DNA of 19,677 nucleotides, from assembly GCA_964242945.1 (NCBI GenBank), contig CAXTCF010000072.1:1-19677 (forward strand), given 5' to 3'. This document shows, in pieces, positions 7,971 to 16,161 of this stretch. Position 1 is the first letter of the stretch, and each line of letters opens with the position of its first letter. Below the pieces are notes generated by a model. That model was not told the origin of the DNA and did no database searches. It saw only the letters and a list, made by a program, of their open reading frames with translations. The DNA comes from Mesorhizobium_B sp964242945 (GTDB lineage: Bacteria > Pseudomonadota > Alphaproteobacteria > Rhizobiales > Rhizobiaceae). The position numbers and the translations under genes are program-made.

Positions 7971-9560
7971 TCAGGCAGCCACGAAGCATGTCGCTAGGGC
8001 ATAGCCGTCGTTCAGTTCAGCCTGCGGATTCTTGACGTACCCGCCGACGCGACGGCCGGTGGCGTCGATAAACTGATTGAAGAAGGGAACGATCAAGCCG
8101 CCCTCGTCACGCATCAGCATCGCCATGTCTCCGTAGATCGCCTTGCGCTTCGCTGAATCCAGTTCGGAGCGTGCCTGAAGCAGCATCCCGTCGAATTTCG
8201 GATTCTTGAAGCGCGTGTCGTTCCAGTCGGCGGTGGAAAGGTAGCCGGTGGAATACATCTGGTCCTGCGTGGAGCGGCCGCCCCAGTAAGACAGAGAGAA
8301 AGGCTGCTTGTTCCAGACCTCCGACCAGTAGCCGTCGCCGGGCTCGCGCTTGATGTCGATGGTGATGCCCGCCGTGGCGCAGGACTGCTGGTAAAGCTGG
8401 GCGGCGTCCACGGCGCCGGGGAAGGCGACATCCGAGGTCCGCAACAGGATCGAGCCGGAATGGCCGGACTTCTTGTAGTGCTCGGCAGCCTTCTCCGGAT
8501 CGAACGCGCGCTGTTCGATGCCTTCGGGAAACAGCGGATAGGCGGCGTTGATGGGGAAATCATTGCCGACCTCGCCATAGCCGCGCAGGATGGTGGTCAG
8601 CATCGCCTCGCGGTCCATGGCGAGCTTCAGCGCCATGCGCAGGTCGTTGTTGTCGAAGGGCGCGGTGTCGCAGAACATGTTGAAGGGGTAGTAGCCGCGG
8701 CCCGCCACGTTCTGGATGACGACGCCCGGAACGCGCTTGACGAGATCGACGATCTTCGGCTCGACGCGGTTGATCATGTCCACCTGCCCGCCCTGGAGCG
8801 CGGCCAGGCGTGCGGTGGGATCGTTGATGACCACGATCTCGACCTGATCGGCGAAGCCCATGCGCGCCGCGTCCCAGAAATTGGCGAAACGCTCGCCGCC
8901 GTAGCGCACGCCCGGTTCGTTGGCGGCCACTTTGTAAGGGCCAGCGCTGATGCCTGCGGCCGGATCGTCCTTGCCGCCGTTCGGCTGGATCACGAGGTGG
9001 TAGTCTGCCATCAGATAGGGAAAGTCGGCATCCGCGCTCTTCAGCGTGACGATCACTTCCTTTCCTTCAGCCTTGATGCCGGCGATGTTGCCGAGGACGC
9101 CGAGCGCGCCCGACTGCGACTTGGCATCCGCATGGCGCTCGATCGTGGCCGCAACGTCTTGCGCCGAAACGGTTTTGCCGTTGTGGAACTCGACTCCGCC
9201 GCGGACCTTCATCGTCCAGGTCTTCGCGTCGGCCGAAGGGTTGATCTCCTCGGCGATGCGGTTCTCCAGCCCGCCCTCCGGCGTAAGCCGCACCAGGAAC
9301 TCGCCCCACTGCTTGCAGAAGTTGAAGGGCACCTGCGACGTGTTGAGGGCAGGGTCCAGGCTGTTGGTGGACTCGCCGCCTTGCAGGCCCGCGGTCAGCT
9401 TGCCGCCCTTCACCGGGCCCTGCGCACGGGCTGCGTCGAGCAGCATTCCCTGCGCGGCGACGGCGCCAACGCCGAGCGCCGCGGCACGGCCGAGAAAATC
9501 GCGGCGGTTCAGCTTGCCGGCTGCAACGCGCCGGCTGAGAAAGCGGAGTTCGTCGGACAT
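7971..9560 (-). CDS. ABC importer substrate-binding protein, family 5, Tat-exported (paralogue 1)
   Basis: A 529-residue periplasmic SBP_bac_5 protein that captures the ligand for the adjacent importer. I start it at the ATG at 9560 (M-S-D-E-L) because AGGGG lies 6 bases before its ATGATC context; the frame is open to 9668, but that extension lacks a ribosome site. The N-terminus carries a twin-arginine signal: KLNRRDFLG at about 17-25, a hydrophobic stretch, then an AARAQ cleavage site near 43-47. This implies export already folded. The mature domain has the family features GPYKV, DNNDLRMAL, AMDRE and a C-terminal closing lobe. It is very similar to its upstream neighbour at 9729-11312, with whole blocks identical. 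It has its own promoter candidate and a terminator on each side. Confidence 0.94.
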   Translation of the reverse strand: MSDELRFLSRRVAAGKLNRRDFLGRAAALGVGAVAAQGMLLDAARAQGPVKGGKLTAGLQGGESTNSLDPALNTSQVPFNFCKQWGEFLVRLTPEGGLENRIAEEINPSADAKTWTMKVRGGVEFHNGKTVSAQDVAATIERHADAKSQSGALGVLGNIAGIKAEGKEVIVTLKSADADFPYLMADYHLVIQPNGGKDDPAAGISAGPYKVAANEPGVRYGGERFANFWDAARMGFADQVEIVVINDPTARLAALQGGQVDMINRVEPKIVDLVKRVPGVVIQNVAGRGYYPFNMFCDTAPFDNNDLRMALKLAMDREAMLTTILRGYGEVGNDFPINAAYPLFPEGIEQRAFDPEKAAEHYKKSGHSGSILLRTSDVAFPGAVDAAQLYQQSCATAGITIDIKREPGDGYWSEVWNKQPFSLSYWGGRSTQDQMYSTGYLSTADWNDTRFKNPKFDGMLLQARSELDSAKRKAIYGDMAMLMRDEGGLIVPFFNQFIDATGRRVGGYVKNPQAELNDGYALATCFVAA

Positions 9561-9605
9561 GATCATCCCCTTGTCGGAAGCAGGCGTAGAAAGGTCGTCT
9601 CCCTG

Positions 9606-9635
9606 ATTATCGGTTAAATTCTGCGACCGTTTCAC
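9606..9635 (-). promoter_or_regulatory. candidate sigma-70 promoter of paralogue 1
   Basis: On the minus strand GTGAAA (9630-9635, 4 of 6 consensus bases) and GATAAT (9606-9611, 5 of 6) are separated by 18 bases. It sits between the upstream terminator (9672-9704) and the start at 9560 and would give a leader of about 40 bases. Position and -10 quality make it plausible; the -35 is weak. Confidence 0.4.
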
Positions 9636-9671
9636 GACAGACGTCGGCTTTGCAAAAGCGCCGCACATGCA

Positions 9672-9704
9672 AAGAAGCCCGCGCTGCGGCAGCGCGGGCT
9701 TCTT
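9672..9704 (-). terminator. intrinsic terminator between the two binding-protein genes
   Basis: A perfect 15-bp inverted repeat (AAGAAGCCCGCGCTG and its complement) with a 3-base loop. On the minus strand the stem ends in CTTCTTT, giving a T-rich tail. It begins 24 bases after the stop of the upstream binding-protein gene (9729) and should separate its transcript from the downstream paralogue. The symmetry would let it work in either direction, but only the minus strand has a gene ending here. Confidence 0.88.
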
Positions 9705-9728
9705 CGCTTGACGTTGGCTTGAGGGCGA

Positions 9729-11312
9729 TCAGCCCGTGACCCAGCACTTCGAGAGAGCGTACCCGCCCATCATCTCCTGGTTGCCATCCGGCACCCAGCC
9801 GCCGACTTTCGGGCCGGTGGCGTCGATGAAGTCGTTGAACATCGGCACGATCACGCCGCCGGTCTCATTCACCAGCACGTTCATGTCGTGATAGATCTGC
9901 GTGCGCTTGGCCTTGTCGAGCTCGGCGCGGGCCGCGAACAGCATCTTGTCGAAGTCGGGGTTGAAGAAGCGCGTGTCGTTCCAGTCCGCCTTGGAATAGT
10001 AGGCGGTGGAGAACATCTGGTCCTGCGTCGGGCGCCCGCCCCAGTAGGAGGTGGAGAAGGGCTGCACGTTCCACACTTCCGACCAGTAGCCGTCGCCCGG
10101 CTCACGCTTGACGTCGATGGTGATGCCGGCAGCCGCACAGGACTGCTGGTAAAGCTGGGCGGCATCCACCGCGCCGGGGAAGGCGACGTCGGAGGTGCGC
10201 AGCAGGACCGGACCTTCGTGGCCGGACTTCTTGAAGTGGAAGGCTGCCTTGTCCGGATCGTAGGGGCGCTGCTCGATTTCGGTGAACAGCGGATAGGCCT
10301 TGTTGATCGGCGTGTCGTTGCCGACCGAGCCGTAGCCCTGGAGGATGGTCTTGACCATCTCCTCGCGGTTCATCGCGTATTTCAGGGCGAGCCTGAGGTC
10401 ATTGTTGTCGAAGGGCGCGGTGTTGCAGTGGGCGATGAAGACGTAGTGCCCCTTGCCCGCGACGTTCTGGATGGTGACGCCGGGCAGCCGCTTGATGAGG
10501 GAAACGATCTTCGGCTCGACGCGGTTGATCATATCGACCTGGCCGCCCTGGAGGGCGGAGGTGCGCGCCGTCGCGTCGTTGATGATGATGATCTCGATCT
10601 GGTCGGCATGGCCGCGGTCGTCGCGCCAGTAGCTGGCGAACTTCTCGCCGCCGAGCCGCACGCCGGGCTCGTTGACCGTCACCTTGTAGGGGCCGGTGCC
10701 GATGCCGGCGGTCGGGTTGTCCTTGCCCCCGTTCGGCTGGATCATCAGGTGGTAGTCGTCCATGAGGTAGGGCAGGTCGGCGTTCGGCTCCTTCAGCGTG
10801 AACACCACCGTGTCGCCGTCCGCCTTGACGGACTCGATGCCGCCCATGATGCCGAGCGCGCCGGACTTGGAGTTGGCGTCGGAGTGGCGCTCCATGGTGG
10901 CCACCACGTCGGCCGGCTTCATCTCCTGGCCGTTGTGGAACTGCACGCCCTTGCGGATCTTGAAGGTCCACACCTTGGCGTCGTCGGAAGCGCCCCATTC
11001 GGTGGCGAGAGCCGGCTTCATCTCGCCTTCCGGCGAGATCTGCGCGAGCTGCTCGCCCCACTGGCGGCCGAAGAAATAGGGAACCTGGCTTGCCCATGTC
11101 GCGGGGTCGAGGCTGTCGGTCGCAGCACCCCCCTGCATGCCGGCGCGAAGGATGCCGCCCTTCTGCGGCGCCTGCGCCCGCGCAGCAGTGCCGAGCAGGG
11201 AGTTCGCCGCGACGGCGGAAACGCCGAGCACTGCCGCCCGCCCAAGGAAGTCGCGGCGGTTCAGCCGGCCGGAAACGGCGAGACGGCTAAGATAATCCAA
11301 TTCCCTAGACAT
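9729..11312 (-). CDS. ABC importer substrate-binding protein, family 5, Tat-exported (paralogue 2)
   Basis: A 527-residue periplasmic SBP_bac_5 protein, paralogue of the product of 7971-9560. The start at 11312 (M-S-R-E-L) aligns exactly with the start chosen for the paralogue; the open frame to 11438 is an unsupported extension. A Tat signal (RLNRRDFLG at about 17-25) leads to an AARAQ cleavage site near residue 47. By eye about two thirds of residues match the paralogue, and the block running from LLRTSDVAFPGAV through REPGDGYWSEVWN to YWGGR.TQDQM is nearly invariant, so the ligands are probably related. Differences cluster at the N-terminal lobe surface and the last 20 residues. The gene follows the CocE-type hydrolase by 153 bases and ends at a strong terminator. 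It lacks its own permeases and probably shares those at 5892-7785 (inference). Confidence 0.94.
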   Translation of the reverse strand: MSRELDYLSRLAVSGRLNRRDFLGRAAVLGVSAVAANSLLGTAARAQAPQKGGILRAGMQGGAATDSLDPATWASQVPYFFGRQWGEQLAQISPEGEMKPALATEWGASDDAKVWTFKIRKGVQFHNGQEMKPADVVATMERHSDANSKSGALGIMGGIESVKADGDTVVFTLKEPNADLPYLMDDYHLMIQPNGGKDNPTAGIGTGPYKVTVNEPGVRLGGEKFASYWRDDRGHADQIEIIIINDATARTSALQGGQVDMINRVEPKIVSLIKRLPGVTIQNVAGKGHYVFIAHCNTAPFDNNDLRLALKYAMNREEMVKTILQGYGSVGNDTPINKAYPLFTEIEQRPYDPDKAAFHFKKSGHEGPVLLRTSDVAFPGAVDAAQLYQQSCAAAGITIDVKREPGDGYWSEVWNVQPFSTSYWGGRPTQDQMFSTAYYSKADWNDTRFFNPDFDKMLFAARAELDKAKRTQIYHDMNVLVNETGGVIVPMFNDFIDATGPKVGGWVPDGNQEMMGGYALSKCWVTG

Positions 11313-11465
11313 GGCTGTTCGACTTCCCCTGTTTGTACGGCCGCGCCCAAGCGGCACGCTGGTTTCGCCCGGCAGGATATTGAGCCGGGTTTTCCGTTCC
11401 CTGCAAGGCCCTTTGCGACACGCGGTGACGGAACGCAAACAGACGCGATCGGCTCGACCGCCCGC

Positions 11466-13490
11466 TCAGACGCCGTCGCGCGGGATCGTTTCGTCGAAAT
11501 CTTGGCTGAAGACGAGTTCCTCGCTTTCATAGGCTTCGATGCGCCCGCCCACGCGAAAACTCTCGGCATCCGCCCGCATCCAAGCGGTCGTTTCCGTGCG
11601 CACCGACCAGCCGTCACGGCGCAGCGTCTGCGTCCAATGCGTTTCGCCATGGGCGGAAAGCGGGTCGCCGGGCTCGATCGTCCAGAGCTCGCGCGCGGTG
11701 CTCCCCGTGATCAGACCATGCTCCAGATCCCGCACCTCGCCGAAGTCGTCCACAATGCGCAGCCGCACTTTCTCGCCGGCCGGGCTGTCGGAAGGTTCCC
11801 GCTCCACTTCGCGCAGGTTGGAACCCTTGCGCAGCGTCTCGACCCGCCAGGGAGCCGCGCCTTCAGGCTCTTCGAAACGCACCTCGCCGTCGTCGCCGGC
11901 CGGGCGCAGCGGCAGTTCCAGCACGCCTTCGATCAGGGTCAGCGTGGCAGGCTCCGGCGAGGGCCAGACCAGCGGCCAATAGCTGGAAGAGACGGCGACG
12001 CGCAGGCGGTGGCCTTCCGCGATGCGGTAGGCGATGTCGTCCAGTTGCAGCGTGATCTCCAGCGGATCGCCGGGCACTATCGGCTCCGGCAATGCATGGC
12101 CGTTGCGGTGGGTGAGGTTCAGCACGCCATAGGTAATGCGGGTGGAGGCGCCGTCGGGCGCGACGTCGTTGAGCCGCACCGCCAACTGGGCGTTCGGCCC
12201 GTCGGCGGAAAGCAGCAGCCGCACCGTGGGGCTGCCTACGATGTCGAGCGGGCCTTCCAGTGGCTCGCCATCGAAGCAGGCGGATTTCTCGTCGTCGGGG
12301 CGCTGGTCGCCGGGCAGTTCGGGCCCAAGCCAGATCGCGCAGTATTCGCCGCCTGTCATGCCGCAATCCTGCGGGGAGCGGATCAGCAGCGGCTCGCCCA
12401 AGGGTGCGGCTTCGGCAAGCGAGCCGTCCGCGCCGAGGCGCAGTTCCTTGGAAACGATCCTTTCCGACGGCCATTGCGCCTCCGCGATCCAGCGCCCCCG
12501 GCGCTCCGTGTACCAATCCCTGGGCGGCTCGGATTCCATGACGTAGAGGCGCATGGCGGGGTCGTCCTCCACGCCGGTCGGTTCGTCCTTCAGCCATCTG
12601 TCCCACCAGCGCAGCGCCTCCTGAAGGAAGCCGATGGGCGGGTTCGGCACGGCGAAATGCGGATACTTGTGGATCCACGGGCCGACGATGCCCTTGGCAG
12701 GCGCATGTGGCTGGATGCCTTCCACGAGGCGGGACACCGCGTTCTTGTAGCCGTCGCCCCAGCCGCCAACCGCCAGCGTCGCGGCCTTGATCAGGGAAAA
12801 ATCCTCGCAGACCGAGCCCCGCTCCCAATAGGCGTCGCGGCGCTGGTGCTTGAGCCAGATCGCGGGCAGGAAGGGCTCGGAGCGCAAGCGCTCCAGCCAC
12901 ATCGCCTTCCATTTGTCCCCAACCAACGCCGGGTCCGGCGGGCGCGAGGAGTAGGACAGCATGGTCGCGCCCCAGCCCAGGTTCTCGTTGAGCAGGCAGC
13001 CGCCCTTGAAGTGGATGTCGTCGGCGTAGCGGTCATCCGTGGAGCAGAGCGTGATGATGGCTTTGAGCGCTTCCGGCCCGCGTGCCGCGACCTGGAGTGC
13101 GTTGAAGCCCCCCCAGGAGATGCCCATCATGCCGACTCTGCCGTTGCACCAGGGTTGCGCAGCCGCCCAGGCGATGACGTCGCAGGCGTCCTGCAACTCC
13201 TGTTCCGTGTATTCGTCGTCCATCACGCCTTCGGAGTCGCCGTTGCCGCGCATGTCGGTGCGGATGCAGGCGTAGCCGTGGCCGGCGAAGTACGGATGCG
13301 TCAGCGCATCGCGCGTCGTGGTGCCGTCGCGCTTGCGGTAGGGCAGGTGCTCCAGGATGGCCGGCACAGGATTGGCTTCCGCGTCCTCCGGCATCCAGAC
13401 TCTCGCGGAAAGCCGCACGCCGTCCGGCATGGCGATGCCCCAGTCCGGATGCTCGACGACTTGGCGGGGAAATTTGAAGACGGTTTTCAA
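11466..13490 (-). CDS. CocE/NonD family serine hydrolase
   Basis: A 674-residue alpha/beta hydrolase of the CocE/NonD group (X-Pro dipeptidyl-peptidase S15-like fold plus C-terminal jelly-roll domain), enzymes that cleave esters or acyl-peptide bonds. The nucleophile is Ser125 in GISWGG (123-128); likely partners are Asp246 in GGWGDGYKN and His274 in GPWIH, giving a complete triad. Early conserved blocks are EHLPYRKRDG and TDMRGNGDSEG (78-88). The C-terminal half after about residue 340 is beta-rich, as in the family. There is no signal peptide. The start is a TTG: only there does the family-typical MKTVFKFPR N-terminus begin, although the Shine-Dalgarno signal is poor. It lies upstream of, and on the same strand as, the importer genes, so it may process what they import (inference). 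The substrate is unknown. Confidence 0.9.
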   Translation of the reverse strand: MKTVFKFPRQVVEHPDWGIAMPDGVRLSARVWMPEDAEANPVPAILEHLPYRKRDGTTTRDALTHPYFAGHGYACIRTDMRGNGDSEGVMDDEYTEQELQDACDVIAWAAAQPWCNGRVGMMGISWGGFNALQVAARGPEALKAIITLCSTDDRYADDIHFKGGCLLNENLGWGATMLSYSSRPPDPALVGDKWKAMWLERLRSEPFLPAIWLKHQRRDAYWERGSVCEDFSLIKAATLAVGGWGDGYKNAVSRLVEGIQPHAPAKGIVGPWIHKYPHFAVPNPPIGFLQEALRWWDRWLKDEPTGVEDDPAMRLYVMESEPPRDWYTERRGRWIAEAQWPSERIVSKELRLGADGSLAEAAPLGEPLLIRSPQDCGMTGGEYCAIWLGPELPGDQRPDDEKSACFDGEPLEGPLDIVGSPTVRLLLSADGPNAQLAVRLNDVAPDGASTRITYGVLNLTHRNGHALPEPIVPGDPLEITLQLDDIAYRIAEGHRLRVAVSSSYWPLVWPSPEPATLTLIEGVLELPLRPAGDDGEVRFEEPEGAAPWRVETLRKGSNLREVEREPSDSPAGEKVRLRIVDDFGEVRDLEHGLITGSTARELWTIEPGDPLSAHGETHWTQTLRRDGWSVRTETTAWMRADAESFRVGGRIEAYESEELVFSQDFDETIPRDGV

Positions 13491-13596
13491 AGCGGCAGCA
13501 TCCGTAACTAGGGATGGCCTGACATATCAAGCCCGGTGATGGCTTTCAAAGCCGCTTCTTGGTGGGCGAGGACACTGCCATGTCTCTGGCGAGAGA

Positions 13597-13625
13597 TTGA
13601 AGCATCTGCATGCCAGTGCTATTTC
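13597..13625 (+). promoter_or_regulatory. weak candidate promoter of the toxin-antitoxin operon
   Basis: TTGAAG (13597-13602) and TATTTC (13620-13625) are spaced by 17 bases and lie 26 bases before the antitoxin ATG. The hexamers match the consensus 4 of 6 and 3 of 6. Antitoxins of this family repress their own operon, so an operator would be expected here, but I see no clear palindrome. Confidence 0.25.
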
Positions 13626-13651
13626 AGGCGCTCTAAACAGGTCTCGAAGTC

Positions 13652-13900
13652 ATGCCGCACAGCATCCTCGCCGAGGTCACCGCGAGCGTTTCAGAATTGA
13701 AGAAGCATCCCATGCGCACGGTGGCAGCGGGAGAGGGAGCGCCGGTGGCGATTCTCAATCGGAACGAGCCGGCGTTCTACTGCGTGCCCGCCAAGGCGTT
13801 CGAAGCTCTAATGGATCGCCTGGAAGACATCGAACTCAATGCCATTGCCGACGCGCGGCAAGACGAGCCGAGCGTGCGCGTCAACATCGATGCCGTATGA
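13652..13900 (+). CDS. type II antitoxin, Phd/YefM (StbD-like)
   Basis: An 82-residue protein of the Phd/YefM antitoxin superfamily. The N-terminal part (about 4-50: ILAEVTASVSELKKHPMRTV, then PVAILNRNEPAFYCVP) is the typical DNA-binding dimerisation fold; the C-terminal third (RLEDIELNAIADARQDEPSVRVNIDAV) should be the flexible segment that wraps and neutralises the toxin. It overlaps the toxin gene by 11 bases, the usual arrangement for coupled expression. It likely represses its own promoter, alone or with the toxin. The ribosome site is poor (AGG 13 bases ahead of the ATG). GC in this area is about 57-60%, lower than the neighbouring catabolic genes, and consistent with lateral acquisition. 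Confidence 0.9.
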   Translation: MPHSILAEVTASVSELKKHPMRTVAAGEGAPVAILNRNEPAFYCVPAKAFEALMDRLEDIELNAIADARQDEPSVRVNIDAV

Positions 13901-14171
13901 GCTTGAGTTCCTCCAATCCGCTTTGCGAGAGTGGAAAGCGCTTGACCCGAATACGCGCGAGCAATTCCGCAAGAAGCTGAGGGAGCGGTGCGAAACGCCG
14001 CGCGTGCCTTCGGCCAAGCTCCAAGGGGCGAAAGACCGTTACAAGATCAAGCTGCGCCAGATCGGTTATCGCCTGGTCTATGAAGTGCGTGACGAGCGGC
14101 TTGTCGTCCTAGTCATTGCAGTGGGGCGGCGGGACAGGAACGCAGTTTACGACATTGCGAAATCCCGCTGA
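13890..14171 (+). CDS. type II toxin, RelE/StbE family
   Basis: A 93-residue RelE/ParE-superfamily toxin, StbE-like by its MPYELEFLQSALREWKAL start. I choose the ATG at 13890 because it aligns with the family start; the frame is open from 13839, but the extra 17 residues are the antitoxin read in another frame. Family features: a basic central region (KLQGAKDRYKIKLRQIGYRLVYEV at 43-66), then a hydrophobic strand (LVVLVIAVGRRDR) and Tyr87 near the C-terminus. Such toxins usually cut mRNA on the ribosome. The start overlaps the antitoxin stop, so translation is probably coupled. It ends two bases before the stop of the convergent deaminase gene. Confidence 0.9.
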   Translation: MPYELEFLQSALREWKALDPNTREQFRKKLRERCETPRVPSAKLQGAKDRYKIKLRQIGYRLVYEVRDERLVVLVIAVGRRDRNAVYDIAKSR

Positions 14172-14173
14172 CC

Positions 14174-14763
<590 letters not shown>

Positions 14764-14767
<4 letters not shown>

Positions 14768-15270
14768 ACCGTCATGCCGGGCAGGTGGACCTCGTAAGGC
14801 TCTTCGAAAAAGAATTCTTCGAGATTGCTGCCCTCGCCGATCCGGTCCACGATGAGGAAATCCTGGACTTCCTCGATCGGCGTCAGCACGGCGTGCCAGG
14901 TGTTGGCGAAATAGTTTACGCCCTGGCCCGGCGCCGTCAGAAAGGCGAGCGGCTCGCCCGGTCTGCCGTCCTCGTCGGGGCAGACCACCACCAGGAACGG
15001 CGCGGGCGAGAGCGGGATGAAGGCTTGGGAGCCCAGCGGGTGGCGCTCCACCATCTTGAGTTCCAGCGGGAACAGGTAGGGCGCGCCTTCGGCGATGGAG
15101 ATGACGACATGGCCCTCGCTGGAAGCGGTCGCCTTCGCCAGCGCGTGGAAGCGGCGCGCCTTGCCGCCGTTCATCGGCCGCGGCTCTTCCGTTGCCTTGT
15201 CGATCACGTCGCCGAACGCTGCGAAGGCCTCGCGCGTCAGCGGGTGGGCGAGGATCTCGCGCGGCTCCAT
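14764..15270 (-). CDS. allA: ureidoglycolate lyase
   Basis: A 168-residue cupin-type enzyme converting (S)-ureidoglycolate to glyoxylate and urea, the final ureide step. Diagnostic family blocks are ERHPLGSQAFIPL (75-87), GQGVNYFANTWH (115-126) and a C-terminal stretch with IEEVQDFLIVDR. The length matches AllA (about 160-170 residues). It starts 4 bases after the stop of the aminohydrolase gene and overlaps the deaminase gene by 4 bases, so it is deep inside a tightly coupled operon. It is presumably cytoplasmic. Urea released here would need urease or an amidolyase, not visible in this window. Confidence 0.93.
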
Positions 15271-15274
15271 CGGT

Positions 15275-16150
15275 CTATCTTCTCCCCAAGGGCGCCAGCT
15301 TCGGGTGGCGGTTCACGTCCTTGTAGAGGAGGTAGCGGAACTTGCCCGGTCCGCCAGCGTAGCAGGCCTGCGGGCAGAAGGCGCGCAGCCACATGAAGTC
15401 GCCGGCCTCCACCTCCACCCAATCGCGGTTGAGCTTATAGACCGCCTTGCCTTCCAGCACGTAGAGCCCATGCTCCATGACGTGCGTTTCCTCGAACGGG
15501 ATCACCGCGCCGGGCTCCAGCGTCACGATGTTCACATGCATGTCGTGGCGGATATCGTCGGGATCGACAAAGCGCGTCGTCGCCCAGCGCCCGCCGGTGC
15601 CCGGCATGGAAAGCGGCACCACGTCGGAATCGTTGCGGAACGATGCCTCCGGCACGTCGATGTCTGGCACTTTCTCGTAGAGCTTCCTGATCCAGTGGAA
15701 TACCGCCGGCCGGCTGCCTTCGTTGCGCAGGGTCCAGGCTGATCCGGGCGGGAGATACGCCCAGCCCCCTGGGGGCAATCGGTGCTGTTCTTCTCCAAGC
15801 GTGACCGTCGCTTCGCCTTCCATCACGAAGAGCACGCCTTCCGCATCCGCATCGGGCTCAGCTGCGTCGCTGCCGCCGCCGGGCAGGACATCCATGATGT
15901 ATTGCGAAAACGTCTCGGAGAAGCCGGACAGCGGCCGCGACAGGATCCAGGCGCGGGTCTGCTCCCAGTGCGGCAGCAGGCTGGTGACGATGTCGCGCAT
16001 CACGCCGCGCGGGATCAGCGCGTAGGCCTCGGTGAAGACGGCGCGGCCGGTGTGCAGGTCGGTCTGCGCGGCATGGCCGCCGGGCGGCGTCTTGTACTGG
16101 AGGCCGAGCGAGAGGGGCGGCTGGAAGGCGGGAGCAGTTTTCGGAGGCAT
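15275..16150 (-). CDS. allE: (S)-ureidoglycine aminohydrolase, double cupin
   Basis: A 291-residue bicupin enzyme that releases ammonia from (S)-ureidoglycine to give (S)-ureidoglycolate, the substrate of AllA encoded next. The first cupin spans about 60-155, the second about 195-285. The second carries a metal set with spacing matching what I recall for the plant enzyme: Glu221, His223, His227 and Gln261 (EETHVMEH, then PQACY). There is no signal peptide, unlike plant homologues. This enzyme only makes sense with an allantoate amidohydrolase that makes ureidoglycine, rather than an allantoicase. Older annotations call it ylbA or a bifunctional allantoicase. It lies 11 bases after the stop of the fused allantoinase gene in the same operon. 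Confidence 0.92.
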   Translation of the reverse strand: MPPKTAPAFQPPLSLGLQYKTPPGGHAAQTDLHTGRAVFTEAYALIPRGVMRDIVTSLLPHWEQTRAWILSRPLSGFSETFSQYIMDVLPGGGSDAAEPDADAEGVLFVMEGEATVTLGEEQHRLPPGGWAYLPPGSAWTLRNEGSRPAVFHWIRKLYEKVPDIDVPEASFRNDSDVVPLSMPGTGGRWATTRFVDPDDIRHDMHVNIVTLEPGAVIPFEETHVMEHGLYVLEGKAVYKLNRDWVEVEAGDFMWLRAFCPQACYAGGPGKFRYLLYKDVNRHPKLAPLGRR

Positions 16151-16161
16151 CGGTTCGGCAA

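Noticed and set aside
8460..9617. A 385-codon plus-strand frame opposite the first binding-protein gene
   Set aside because: Antisense shadow with the same biased composition and no recognisable motif.
9888..13511. A 1207-codon open frame on the plus strand
   Set aside because: It runs antisense through paralogue 2 and the hydrolase, whose domains and catalytic residues are intact. Its composition (many His, Arg, Val, Gly, Asp) is the mirror of GC-rich coding DNA, and no family is recognisable.
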